From Endozoicomonas sp. SCSIO W0465 (GTDB lineage: Bacteria > Pseudomonadota > Gammaproteobacteria > Pseudomonadales > Endozoicomonadaceae), in contig NZ_CP092417.1 in NCBI RefSeq assembly GCF_023716865.1, positions 6,432,501-6,496,500 on the forward strand: a DNA stretch of 64,000 nucleotides, in the 5' to 3' direction. Position 1 is the stretch's first letter, and every line of letters starts with the position of its first letter. Below are positions 39,328-51,254 of the stretch, one piece after another. Below the pieces are notes generated by a model. That model searched no databases, was not told where the DNA came from, and was given only the letters and a program-made list of their open reading frames with translations. A program made the translations under genes and the position numbers.

Positions 39328-40853
39328 CATTAATGTATGGAAATTTCAGCCCGAAAGTTTAACCCACTGATAGCATATCCCATTGGTTGAGGAACCTGAA
39401 TAATGATTGGTTTCGACTTTGAGACATTCCATAAAAAAATACTGGTAATTGCAATTTCTTCAGTAATTCAAAGTGGTTATGCTGGAATTAACACTGAAAA
39501 CCCTGAAACGGCGGCATCCATAGCAGATGAAAATAATCACCTTCTTAATGAGGGTTCCATTCACTTAAATGGTCTATCTCAAGGGTTAGACAATCATGCC
39601 ACAGACATACGAACGGAGTCGAATACCTCAGCGATCAATATAGATCCCGGCACTATCTATATCTCGACAAAAGGGATGACGGGAATGGAGGCTGAAGGTG
39701 GAACCATCCTGAACAACGGCAATATTGAAGTCAATGTGCAAGGTACCGGTATCAGGGCAACAGCCAGCTCTGACGGTACCGACAGTCAAACGACGGTTAC
39801 CAATCACGGTACCATCTATCTAAATCACCCTGAAAGTACAGGAATGGTCAGCAATGGACTGAACATTGAGTGGTTCGGAACCAAAGACTGGAATGAATAC
39901 AGTAATGACTACAAAGCAGGCGCTATAAATGATACCCATGGCGCCATTAAAGGTCAGGGAACAGGGCTACTGTCATACGACAGCGGTCTAATCAAAAACC
40001 ACGGCAGTATAGAGATATCGGGTTCGCACTCAACCGGAGCCATGGCACAATCCAATGACCCGGACAATCCGGGTGTCTATGCCGGACTTATCGCTAACAC
40101 TGGCACAATAACCGCTATTGATGGTGCCACTGGCATTCACCTGCATAAAGGTGGACTTAAGAATTCAGGAACCGTCATCAGTGATCATGCCGCTATCCGG
40201 GGAACAGGTCCTTTTAATATCGCCATCCTCACTCCCGGTAGCCACATAAACGGAAAACATGCCGCCGTTCTTCTTGAAGGATCGGGTAATGACATCAATC
40301 TGATTGAACTTCGTGGCGGAACAGTACAGGGAAACCTGATCGGTAACAGCCCGATGGATATCCTGCACATCAATCCGGCAAAAGGCATGACTGAAGACAT
40401 TAACCAAAAGATCATAGTCAATGGTGAAGTCAGGGATTTTGAGTTCATTTATATTGCCGGTGACCAGTGGGCAGTATCCCGGCCAGTTATCAATCCACAA
40501 TCACTGATTGCCGGCGGCACGGTAAATTTTACCTTGAGTGATATCGGTGAGGATCAGGAGCAAACTCTGCAGCTCAGTTTTACCGATCAGTTTCCATCAG
40601 CAAACGGTTTTGATATCAGGGTCAATGAATCGGGAATAGCCAACATTGATTTATCCGCTACCGATAACCGTCCTGCTGCCAGAATATCGCTGGAGGGTGG
40701 TAGCATGAGCCGGATGACAGGCCATCTGAACGGCAGTGATGAGTTATTTCTGGACAGCGGAACCATCAACATCATTGAAGATGTCCATCGAATCAGGGCT
40801 CAAACCGATGGCGACTGGCAGGTAAAAGCCCCGGTCCGTGGGCTGACTCTTGA

Positions 40854-42449
40854 TCACATCTCTCCAGCGCTGAACTGCCGGGCTATCTGCCAGGTTTTTA
40901 CCCGATCCTGCAATTTCGCCCAGCCTTCCCATACCACTAACCAGCCGGGCTGCCCTGTATGCTTTGAATCACCCCAACCACCAAGCCGAGCAATCGTTTG
41001 AAGCAGCCAAGTGACTGTTGGCGGCTTATCGGGCAACGCTTTTTTTTCATAGGTTAGCCAGAGAACCTGCCATTCATCATCACTGACCACCTCATTCGCG
41101 AGTGTTTTTTCACTCCAAAGCTTTCTGTCTTTGTGCTGCCTGTCATTCGGTAACATTAATGCTTCACGGATTTGCATTAGTCTGACAGCGACAAACATTA
41201 ATATGACCGCAAGTCGTTCAATGTTATCCGGAGATTGCAGACGAAGCCTTTCTACTCCTGCTCCCGATTTCCAAGCCTTATGGAACTCTTCTATTCGCCA
41301 TCGGAGCTCGTAAAATCGAATGATAGAGCGACAGTCTTCGAATGTTTCAATATCTTCAGTTGTCAATAGTACCCAGTGCAAACGGTCTTCGGAGTCATTG
41401 CCAATCTCTTCAGCCGACACAATATTCATAGTTACCGGTTCCGGCCTGCCGCCTGGCCTTTGCGGCGCCTGTATTGTCATCTTCTTTCTTTTGACCTGCA
41501 GCGTTGCCTTTCGCTTCTTTCTACCTCCTTTTTGAGGAACCACTATCGTATATTTCCCCAACACTTCAGTCTGAGCTAAGGAATCAAATAATAAGAGTTC
41601 GCCATCCACCAGGATTCTGTTTTGTGTAGCTCTTACAACAAACCGCTGTCGGTTATCCAGTTTGTAGTGCATATATTCGTATAGGCTCTATTTGATTTCC
41701 GAACTGCTCTGCAGTGAAAATTGGATGTGGACCACGCAATGTAAGGCTTGAGGGCAAATTGCCGAGCAAAGCTCTGAGAGCCTTTAATGATAAGTGCTTC
41801 AGCCAGGTTCAATCTGGGAACAGTCTGTAATCCAATAAGAGCCTTCGTATATATCCGCCTCCCGGTCGCAAACACTGATGATGTCAGGCATTTTACCCCC
41901 CATCCTTTGTTCTGTGTTTTCAGAGGCTCTTTGCCACTTAAAGCTTTCCTTTCCCTCGTAAGGTAGCTGACGACGTTGGTTCTTTTTCCCCCGCTGAACG
42001 TCCTCTCTAACCCATCGTTCTTGATCAATAAGCCCAATGCTTCGCTCTGTATCCGCATCAACCAAGAAGACAGAGTGGACGTGGAATCCTCTGGTTTTAG
42101 AGCCTTCAGGACCTCCAAGATCACCAAGCTCGGATCTGACAGCATGTTTATAACCCAGGGTTGTTGTATCTTCGAGAGCCAGAAGTAGGCGAGACTGTCT
42201 CGCTATTTTGGCAGTTGCCTGAAAGCCTGCCTCAGCTATTGCTTCAGGCTTTACGGCCTCATTCTCAATCAGCCGGTAAGCTCCAGTTACCAGTGCGGTA
42301 TAACCTTCGCATGAAGATGACAAAGAATTACCGGTATGAGCTGAAAGCTCGGCAGCAACTTTGACAAGTCGTTTTGTACGTCGAGTATCACCCAAATCAG
42401 CACATCCAAAAGTTAGTTCTGACCATGGTTTAGGAGAAAGTGGAAGCAT
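40854..42449 (-). pseudogene. Tn5-like transposase, split by a MITE
   Basis: Removing the MITE joins ADIYE to YMHYKLDNRQRF in frame and gives 475 codons, the size of Tn5 transposase. DDE positions: LALEDTTTLGYKH, VCDREADIYE and the YREK block YELRWRIEEFHKAWKSGAGVE. The ATG is at 42449 (MLPLSPKPWSELTF). The MITE lies right after the second catalytic aspartate, so the gene is inactive. Confidence 0.92.
41684..41843. mobile_element. 160-bp MITE, copy 1
   Basis: Ends GGCTCTATTTGATTTCC and GGCTCTTATTGGATTAC (inward) and an 8-bp duplication TTCGTATA (41676-41683 and 41844-41851). The termini match those of the IS1595-like element at 47993-49024. The inside is non-coding but shares blocks such as CTGCTCTGCA and GTGAAAATTGG with the other two copies. 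Confidence 0.92.
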
Positions 42450-43028
42450 GACCTGTTTTATCAGTGAGAAATGATAGAACAAGGTAGCTATTTGTGATCA
42501 AGAGACAGGTCCGTGGGGTAAAACACCTGGTCACTGAATACACTGGTGATAGAGACACTCCTGCTTTTGAACAAACATCAATTATCCTCAGGGACTCGGC
42601 ATTCTCCTCACAAGACAACTCCCCGACAGAAAAAGTCAATACCCTGGTGGTTGCTACGCCTTCAGAGTTTCACCTCAGCACGGGGCAACCGGTTCCGGAG
42701 TTCGATGGGTCAGAGGGTAAAGCAGAAGTCACCATTGCCAATGGGGCACGTTTTGGCCAACTGATCGCACCACAGAAACTTATGGTAACGGCCTCCGCTG
42801 ACCAGCCTTTTCATGCTTACGGACCCGTTCGTGATGCCAGGCATCTTGAGGTTTCACCATCGGCACATGTGCAGGGGATTACACTGGGAGCCCCGCCAAC
42901 AGCTACCGATGGAAACCTGGGATTTCTTTTTAGTGATACTGAATCCGGCGCCCCTATCAGAATCACCAATTACGGCAATATTGATGAGATTGATGCTACC
43001 AATGACCACCAGCGCCCTGACCTTAACT

Positions 43029-44730
43029 AGTTCTCGTCCAAAAACACAACCAATTGAAAACTGTAGATTTTATCCTGAAAAATTAAGTGGAGCCCTACTG
43101 CTATCTGGCGACTAAACTTCCCAAGAGCAAGAAACATAAGGGATTGCCAAAAACAGAGGACTCCAAATGCGCAAAAAACGCAACCCGCAGTGTAGTATGG
43201 AACTCCATTACGTACCTCATGAAATCTGCTCCCAGCTTTCCGGTATCTCGCAATGGCTTGACGCCCATCCACAGTTCAATGACTGGATTTATGAGGACTT
43301 AAGTTCTGGTGATAAACAGAACACTGGGCGGAACGGACTATCAGCAGAATCCGTTCTTCGTGCGGCACTCCTGAAACAGTATTTGAATTGTGATTATGAC
43401 TACTTGTCGTTTGTTTTGATGGACTCCATGCTCTTTCGAGACTTTTGTCGCCTCGAACCAAACCAGCGCCCCAGTCGCTCCAGTTTGCATGGGCTCATCA
43501 GCCTTCTTACTGCATCTACATGGGAACGGATTAATAACTGTCAGCTAATGACCGCTAAAGATCAGGGTATTGAAAAAGGGCGCACTGTGGCTATTGACAG
43601 CACAGTCACCGAATCGGATATCAAACCTCCTTGCGACAGTGATCTTTTAGCCAGTTCCGTTAAAGAAATTTGTCGGCTGCTGGAACGGGGACAAACACTG
43701 ACAGCGACACCGCTTTATGAATATACCCATCACAACCGAGCCGTAAAAGATGCGGCCAGAAAATGCATCTACGCTGGCAAAGAAGAGCGGCATCAGCATT
43801 AAAAAAACTGCTGCAGTTGACCCGAAAATCCCGGAAGGTACTTATCGAAGCTACTGTCACGCTAGCAAACGCCCGTCAGCAGGGGCAGTGTCTCCTGGCT
43901 GATGATGCCGACAAGTGGCAGGCCGATGTGGATCACCTGTTACCCCTGGTGGATGCAATAGTCTCCCAGACAGAGCGCAGGGTCTTTAAGGGTGAAAAGG
44001 TGCCAGCCCAGGAAAAAGTGGTTAGCCTGTATGAACCCCATACGGATATCATCGTAAAAGACAGGCGGCAAGTACAGTATGGCCATAAACTGAACCTGGT
44101 TCAGGGAAAAAGTCGATTGATCCTGGACCTGGTTATTGAGGAAGGTAACCCAGCGGATTCGGACCAATTCATTCCGATGATGGAAAGACAAAAAGAAATT
44201 TATGGTCGTGTACCTCGCCAGACAAGCGGTGACGGCGGATACGCGTGTCGCGCTAATTTGGAAAAAGCCAAGGCCATGGGAATCAGCGATGTAGCTTTTA
44301 ATAAGAAGCGCGGACTTGAAGTCGAAGAGATGACTAAAAGTCAGTATGTGTATAAAACGCTCTTTCGCTTCCGGGCAGGTATTGAAGCGGGAATTTCGTG
44401 GCTAAAGAGATGTTTTGGGCTATCACGTTGCCACTGCAAGGGTTCTGAGCGTTTTGATTCTCATTGCTGGTTATCGGTGGTCTGTTACAACCTGGTGATT
44501 CTGGCCAGACACCCGGCACCATCCTGATAGCCACCTCCACGCTACATGAAAGTACCTTTCCAGCATGGTGGGAGGATGTTTTCTGCCTGCTTTTCGCGTT
44601 TTTCTCCAATATCCGTCCCAGATTAGAGAAAAAAAGGGAAGAGTTTTTGCGGCTCTCTGGAATTTCAGGAAATATCAAAACGAACGTACAATCTAATTAT
44701 GATTGCCTGATGCGTTTTTGGACGAGAACT
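43029..44730 (+). mobile_element. ISNCY-type element, copy D
   Basis: 1,702 bp, one base shorter than the other copies, with a 4-bp duplication AACT (43025-43028 and 44731-44734). It lies in the autotransporter passenger. Near the right end it has ACGAACG where copies A-C have ACGCACG. Confidence 0.95.
43167..44527 (+). pseudogene. ISNCY-type transposase, copy D, frameshifted
   Basis: The sequence follows copy B until CATCAGCATTA near 43800, where one T is missing (CATTATAAA becomes CATTAAAAA). This creates an immediate TAA after RHQH and shifts the second half. All other catalytic blocks are preserved, so the lesion is recent. Confidence 0.93.
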
Positions 44731-44793
44731 AACTATGTCCACCACAGTGACACGCCGGTAAATCTCAGGGGAAGCAAAGCCAGAAATGACGAA

Positions 44794-44796
44794 TAG
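44794..44796 (+). other. In-frame amber codon in the autotransporter
   Basis: The frame reads ARNDE-TAG-TIKAGSPETVQ. The coding pattern continues unchanged after it, so it is most simply a point mutation, for example from CAG. Confidence 0.85.
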
Positions 44797-47700
44797 ACCA
44801 TCAAAGCAGGTTCACCAGAAACCGTACAGACAGTCTCAAGCTCAGCGCTGCGCAATGGATTTTCCTGCCTGAATCTTCATGGTGTGGCAGCTCCGGTGGA
44901 GCTTCCTGCCGATATTGAGTCTTTGAAACTAACCAGCACTCTGCCCATTGGGCATATTTATGCTGTCAGTGTTGATCACCCGGAGACAGAGGGCACAGAC
45001 AAAGCCGGGGAGATACCGAACCCGACTTTTATGCCGTATTCAGTCAGGAAGCCTGAAAGTGCAACATTAACAACTGACCTGATTACTCCGGGGCTACATT
45101 TCAACATTAAAGAACGTCCCGACATGCGCTTTGAGATTGTTAATGGTGAAATCGGTGTGCTGACAGGTAACCCTGAAAAAGCTGACCAGCTGGTGATTCA
45201 CGGAGGTCACATTAAGGGTGATATTGACAACCTCCATTCTGTTACCGTTGCCGGTGATGACTGGGGCTCTCATGGAATGCTGAATAACACCGGAGAAGTG
45301 CTTATTGATGAGCATGGTACTCTGAAGTCTCTGAAGGTTTATGGGCCACAGGAGCCTTATCATACGACAGAGGATGATCTGACCCTTCAGGTAAAAACCG
45401 CTTCCGGACAGAGAATGCCAATCGAGGTAACAGAAGGTGGAAACCTTGGTCTGCTGGAAATACATGATCAGGCCAGCCTTGGCGATCTATCGTTGCACGG
45501 TGGTGTGGTGCTCATTATGCCCAGTGAAACCAACACTCTGGAGCTGGGCAGAATTAGTAATGCTGATGGTGTCTACGCTCCGGAAACCGGGTTTGACAAT
45601 GTACTGGTTGGTAGCGACCCGCAGCTCTGCCCTGTGGGTAACAACCTGGTTATCAACACGTCGGAAAGTCGGCCAACCAGGGTATTCAGCAAAAAAATTG
45701 ATAATCTGCAACTAACGGAAGGCGCCAGGCTTACAGGTGAAACACCGGCAGTAGAGCGACTGTTTGTACCTACCTCTGACTTTGTATCTGAAGGCTGGAT
45801 CAGTGCTGTTGATTTAGTTGCTGATGCGCCTGTTACAGAAGTCAATGTTTCTGGCCACTCCCAAAGCATACCCATATCAAATGTCCAGGATACCCCTGCC
45901 AGGCTGAACATACAGACATCACCAGATCGTCCTTTGACTATTAAAAGCAACCAGCCTGCTCATCAGGTACAACGGGTCAACATTAATGATGGAGCCAATA
46001 TTGGTAATATTGATTCTGTAAAACACATCTGGATTCACGGTGCAGGCTGGAGCAACCAGGGGCTGGTTAACAACCCGGAAACACTGACTATTGCACCCGG
46101 CGGCGCTGCGGACCTCATTGCTGCTGATGGAACGCTGCCCAGTGAACAGAGCGCCGCTGAAAGACAGTCGCTTCATCTTGATTTTTCACATGATCCGCAG
46201 GATGACAAAAATAAGACATTTGTCGTCACCAACCTTGGAGAGAGGGGCTCTGATGAATTTCCTGATCAACGGGGCAACCTGAAATTACTGGATTTCTCGG
46301 CAAATACCCAGCGCCCCTCGCTGTACTTTGTTCAATATGGTGGAAATACCGATCAGGTAAAAGGCCGACAGGACAAACAGGACACTCTGGCCCTGGTGAA
46401 TGGTCGCCTAAAAGATGCTTCGGGATTCGCTACTATCGATATTTTGGGTTCTGACTGGAGCAGCATTCAGGCGACTAATCCTGAAAACATCAACATCCAT
46501 GAAGCTGCCAGTGCCGCCAAGATCCTTGTGTCTGACGTGGCACCAGAAGGCAAAGGCGAGCTGGCTACCCACTTTACTGATGACCATGAAAGAGTGTACG
46601 TCAACTCCAGAGGAACACTGGGTGAGGTCAACCTGTTACCCGGACAAGGTCGTCCATCATTTACCATCGAGCAGACCAGTGGCGCGATTGGTTCAATAAC
46701 AGGAGCCAGAGGTAAAGATGATCATTTCATTGCCACCAATACCACAGTGACAGGCCAGTTATCCGATATTGATACCGTTACCTTTAACGGCACCAACAGC
46801 TATGAAGACAACCTGCTTCAGTCCAACGGGCTGATTGGGGTTAATGGTCATCTTCATTTTTCAGCAGACCGTATGGCAATCGTTCCGGGCTCGTCAGACA
46901 GTAGTCATACAGAGTCGTCTGAATCATCACCGGTATTCCATATTCGTCAGGGAGCAGCCGTTACCATACCATCTGAACTTATGATTCACGGCAACTATCA
47001 GCAGGATGGTCGCCTGATGCTGACAGAACAGGACCCGGACTCGGCAAGACTCCAACCATTAGCTGACGGAACAACACAGCAAGCACCCGTGGTCAGTGCC
47101 AATAATATCAACATTGGCACTGCCGCCGACTTTATCTTTGACAGTACAATCATTCAGGATCCGGCAATTGGCAAACACTATCTGTTGATGGAAGCAGGGG
47201 ATGCCAATATCAACCGGCCCGTTAATGTGGCTGCAGACAATGAGCTGTATGTTCACTATGACGCGATTATTGATCCGGATAACGCAAAGAGAATGCTACT
47301 GACAAGCACCAATCAGGCTGAATACCGGGCCAGCAGGGTTCCCGGTCGATATCGATCCATGATGCTGGCTGCCACAAAGCCTTCCGATAAAGAAGAAGCT
47401 ACACACCCCAAAGCCAATAGTAACAGCGCACAATTAACCCGATATGTAGTAAAAAACATAAATGTCGGGTAACTATTCAGCACTGAGCAAAGGCATATTA
47501 CAGTAATTCCGAACAGCTCTATGAAGTGATTGATATATGTCCATTCCCTGTTTTCTGGCAGACGACAAATAGCTGCGAATCCGTGCAAACATAGAACCAC
47601 CGTCTGCACTCCTGAAGCAGCCTGAGATTTTCTGCTTTAACTTGGCCATTCGAACATCCCGCTCACTGCCATTGTTATCGAAGGGAATGGTAAAATCTGA

Positions 47701-47992
47701 CATGAAGCGCAGTGTCTCAGCCTTGAACTCAGTGAGTCGTTTGAAGAGATTGTAAGCTTTAGTATTCTTGACTTTCTTGCGCTTAAGCTCCTCTCGTTGC
47801 TTCTCCATATAGACGACTTCTTTCATTAGAGCCCGCTGAAGCAACCGGTCATAAATCTTCTCGATTCGTTCACAGACAACACTTGGCATCTGTAGCATAC
47901 CTATGGTCTTAAAGCCCTTGCAGTAATGCCAGGAAAGCCGGGGCTTTTACAGGTTGGCTGATCATTTCAGAGCCTCCTGTCTAATTTTCAAA

Positions 47993-49024
47993 GGCTCTTT
48001 TCCAATTCCAGACTGCTATGTAACCAGCAAGTTGACTAAGGGCTGAAGAAGACTTTTGCCTCTTCGGCCAATATTATGCAAAAACTCAAAAAAGCCAAGG
48101 TAAAGGGGTAAAGCCTCTTGGGATATTCCCCTGTGAGGCCTTAGCCACGAGCGTAGAAGTGACCAAAACCCCTCCATAGTATTAACATGCACCTCGTAAA
48201 TACCGTCTTTGTCATCATCACGAGCATACTCACCTTTGCCGTGACAGACCGTTTTATGTCTGAAGCCCCAGCTTTCAAGGTCATCATAGATGTTGTATTC
48301 ATCGGTATAAATCTGGCTCTGTGGGGCTACGTGTTTCTTGATAAATGGTTCGATTGTCGCCTTCTTAACGTTCGACAGCATGTTGATAATGACCTGACCT
48401 CCCCTTTGAATCATTCCCAATACCGGCGGTTTGTCTTTTTCAAGAGTCCCACGGCCCGGAGCGCCTTTAAGCCTTCTTTTTCTCGGTGGACGATCCAGAT
48501 TTTTTTAATGCTTCAGGGTGTCCCTTGTGACCAGCTACAATGTAGACCTCGTCGAATTCAACTTCGCCATCAAGAATCACTTCAGGCTTTCGGTCAACAA
48601 CACCATTTCGTAAGACTGTGGTCATATGGTGTGCATCACTGACACACAGATCAAGTTCCTGAGCTATCTGGCTGTTGGAGACGTTCAGCCCCATTAAATA
48701 GAGACAGGCAATCCAGACTTTGAGTGGTCGGTGGTGTCCTGCGAAAACCGTATTTGTCAGGTCATCGAAGTAGCGCTTACAGGACTTACAGTAATAGTGC
48801 TGGCACTCTACCTGCACATTGTCGTGTCCATTCTTTTTGACATTCTCAGAATCACAGTGCGGACAGAGAACAGTGCCATCTGGCCAGCGGTTCTCACGGA
48901 TCATCTCAAAGCAGGTGTCATTACTGATGAGATCTGAGATTCGGCCTATATTCATGGTCAATGCTGGCGATGGCTAATTATATCCACCAAGGATAGTTCA
49001 GCAGTTCGGAATTCGAAAAGAGCC
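47993..49024 (-). mobile_element. IS1595-like element with GGCTCTTTTC ends, copy 1
   Basis: 1,032 bp, ends GGCTCTTTTCCAATTCC and GGCTCTTTTCGAATTCC, 8-bp duplication TTTTCAAA (47985-47992 and 49025-49032). It interrupts the 3' end of the ISL3-type transposase gene. Confidence 0.94.
48016..48955 (-). pseudogene. IS1595-like transposase in two frames, copy 1
   Basis: The first frame (ATG 48955, MNIGRISDLIS; TTG 48961 possible) has the zinc ribbon CPHCDSENV...CKSCKR and the first catalytic block FDEVYIVAGHKG, and ends after STEKKKA. The second frame has LKGAPGRGTLEKDKPP, YTDEYNIYDDLE and VNTMEGFWSLLRSWL. A +1 shift at the A-run in GAGAAAAAGAAGG is needed to join them. Copy 2 has the same break, so either the ancestor was already broken or the shift is used. 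Confidence 0.85.
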
Positions 49025-49722
49025 TTTTCAAATATAGGTAATCAAGGTCATTGTAACCGCATGCTTTATAGATGATCCGTTTGATAACCCCATTGAAGGC
49101 TTCGATTTTCGCGCTGGTTATACGATGCTGGCAGTATGACAGTAACCCTTCTCTAGCTCTGTCTAACCCCTTGGCGAACTTCTTTAACTCGGATATCCCT
49201 GTTTCTTTGGCAAGTGCTATCCAGTTGTCCAGGCACTTTCTGGCACAGGCTTTATATTTGTACGTCCATAGCTGTTTTAGCATATCTTTCAGGATATATG
49301 CCTGATTGAGATCCTCATTCATGGCTAACAACTCCTTCAGATTACTTTGCCCTTTTGGTGTTAAATTCTCAGGATTTCTGAACAGGTTAAAGCGTTGCCC
49401 TTTGATAAACGGCTTGTCCTCTTCTTCTGCCTGTCGCCACTCCCTGCGCCTGATTTGGTCAATCACATCGTTGTAATTGGCAATAATATGAAACTTGTCG
49501 TATACAATATCGGCGTTTGGCAGATGCTCTCTCACTGAAGCCTGATAGCTTCCACCACGGTCAATACCAACGCATTCAATGCTTGCTTTTTGTTCTTCTG
49601 TCAGACTGGAAAGGAACCGATCCAGAACTTCTTTCTTTTTTCCTTCACCAAGGAACAGCGTTTCACCGGTATCAGCATTCAGAGCAACGGTTAAAAAATG
49701 ATGCCCCTTACCAATGGATTTT

Positions 49723-50754
49723 GGCTCTTTTCGAATTCCGAACTGCTGAACTATCCTTGGTGGATATAATTAGCCATCGCCAGCATTGACCATGAATATA
49801 GGCCGAATCTCAGATATCATCAGTAATGACACCTGCTTTGAGATGATCCGTGAGAACCGCTGGCCAGATGGCACTGTTCTCTGTCCGCACTGTGATTCTG
49901 AGAATGTCAAAAAGAATGGACACGACAATGTGCAGGTAGAGTGCCAGCACTATTACTGTAAGTCCTGTAAGCGCTACTTCGATGACCTGACAAATACGGT
50001 TTTCGCAGGACACCACCGACCACTCAAAGTCTGGATTGCCTGTCTCTATTTAATGGGGCTGAACGTCTCCAACAGCCAGATAGCTCAGGAACTTGATCTG
50101 TGTGTCAGTGATGCACACCATATGACCACAGTCTTACGAAATGGTGTTGTTGACCGAAAGCCTGAAGTGATTCTTGATGGCGAAGTTGAATTCGACGAGG
50201 TCTACATTGTAGCTGGTCACAAGGGACACCCTGAAGCATTAAAAAAATCTGGATCGTCCACCGAGAAAAAGAAGGCTTAAAGGCGCTCCGGGCCGTGGGA
50301 CTCTTGAAAAAGACAAACCGCCGGTATTGGGAATGATTCAAAGGGGAGGTCAGGTCATTATCAACATGCTGTCGAACGTTAAGAAGGCGACAATCGAACC
50401 ATTTATCAAGAAACACGTAGCCCCACAGAGCCAGATTTATACCGATGAATACAACATCTATGATGACCTTGAAAGCTGGGGCTTCAGACATAAAACGGTC
50501 TGTCACGGCAAAGGTGAGTATGCTCGTGATGATGACAAAGACGGTATTTACGAGGTGCATGTTAATACTATGGAGGGGTTTTGGTCACTTCTACGCTCGT
50601 GGCTAAGGCCTCACAGGGGAATATCCCAAGAGGCTTTACCCCTTTACCTTGGCTTTTTTGAGTTTTTGCATAATATTGGCCGAAGAGGCAAAAGTCTTCT
50701 TCAGCCCTTAGTCAACTTGCTGGTTACATAGCAGTCTGGAATTGGAAAAGAGCC
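49723..50754 (+). mobile_element. IS1595-like element with GGCTCTTTTC ends, copy 2
   Basis: 1,032 bp, inverted relative to copy 1 and nearly identical (one visible difference: SDIISNDT versus SDLISNDT). The left side has TGGATTTT, and the right side abuts ISNCY sequence (TTCAGGAA) with no matching repeat. Confidence 0.92.
49792..50731 (+). pseudogene. IS1595-like transposase in two frames, copy 2
   Basis: Frame 1 ends at 50280 after STEKKKA, and frame 2 is open to 50731 (ending LVNLLVT). The shift site is the same A-run as in copy 1. Catalytic blocks are unchanged on both sides of the break. Confidence 0.85.
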
Positions 50755-50821
50755 TTCAGGAAATATCAAAACGAACGTACAATCTAATTATGATTGCCTG
50801 ATGCGTTTTTGGACGAGAACT
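50755..50821 (+). mobile_element. Right-end fragment of an ISNCY-type element
   Basis: 67 bp matching the last bases of the ISNCY copies (AATCTAATTATGATTGCCTG to GGACGAGAACT). It carries the ACGAACG variant that is otherwise only in copy D. Confidence 0.93.
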
Positions 50822-51094
50822 ATCTACTTTGCTGATGAGAGCAGCGCACGTTCTGACTACCACAGCGGCACAACCTGGGGAAAGAAAGGCCGAACACCTG
50901 TCGTAGAAGCAACAGGGGCGCGGTTCGGTATCAATCTGATTTCTGCTGTCAGTGGCGAAGGCACCATGCGCTACATGACCATCAATGGTCGCTTCAATGC
51001 TGATCAGTTTATTCGTTTCCTGAAACAGCTGGTGCGCACTCATGACCGGCCGGTATTGGTTGTGGCTGACGGGCACTCTGCCCATAAGGCGAAA
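50822..51094 (+). pseudogene. IS630-family transposase fragment
   Basis: 91 open codons: IYFADESSARSDYHSG, then TTWGKKGRTPVVEATG, ISAVSGEGTMRYMTINGRF, QFIRFLKQLV and VLVVADGHSAHKAK. These are the D-D spacing and blocks of IS630/DDE_3 transposases. Both ends are cut, by ISNCY sequence on the left and by the MITE on the right. Confidence 0.85.
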
Positions 51095-51254
51095 GGCTCT
51101 ATTTTGATTACGAACTGCTCTACAGTGAAAACTGACTGTAGGTCACGAAAAACAAGGATTGAGCAACATTACCGGACAATATGCTGACAACCTTTGTAGA
51201 TAAAGGGCTTCAGCAATGTTCAACCCAGTAGCAGTCTGAAATCCTACAAGAGCC
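51095..51254. mobile_element. 160-bp MITE, copy 2
   Basis: Ends GGCTCTATTTTGATTAC and GGCTCTTGTAGGATTTC (inward). Only the right side has TGGATTTT; the left abuts the IS630 fragment. The interior begins GAACTGCTCTACAGTGAAAA like copy 1. Confidence 0.9.

Larger units (their letters stand above)
40843..42508 (-). mobile_element. IS4-family (Tn5/IS50-like) element
   Basis: The ends are CTGACTCTTGATCACA and CTGTCTCTTGATCACA, close to IS50 ends. The 9-bp duplication GTCCGTGGG (40834-40842 and 42509-42517) is also as in Tn5. Total 1,666 bp, of which 168 bp is a MITE plus its duplication. Confidence 0.94.
49723..51254. mobile_element. Composite mobile block bounded by an IS end and a MITE end
   Basis: The block is flanked by one 8-bp direct repeat TGGATTTT (49715-49722 and 51255-51262) inside the ISL3-type transposase. 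Its left boundary is the GGCTCTT end of IS1595-like copy 2, and its right boundary is the GGCTCTT end of the MITE. Neither inner element has its own duplication. Between them lie an ISNCY end fragment and an IS630 fragment. I infer one transposition event that used the two outer ends. Confidence 0.85.
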
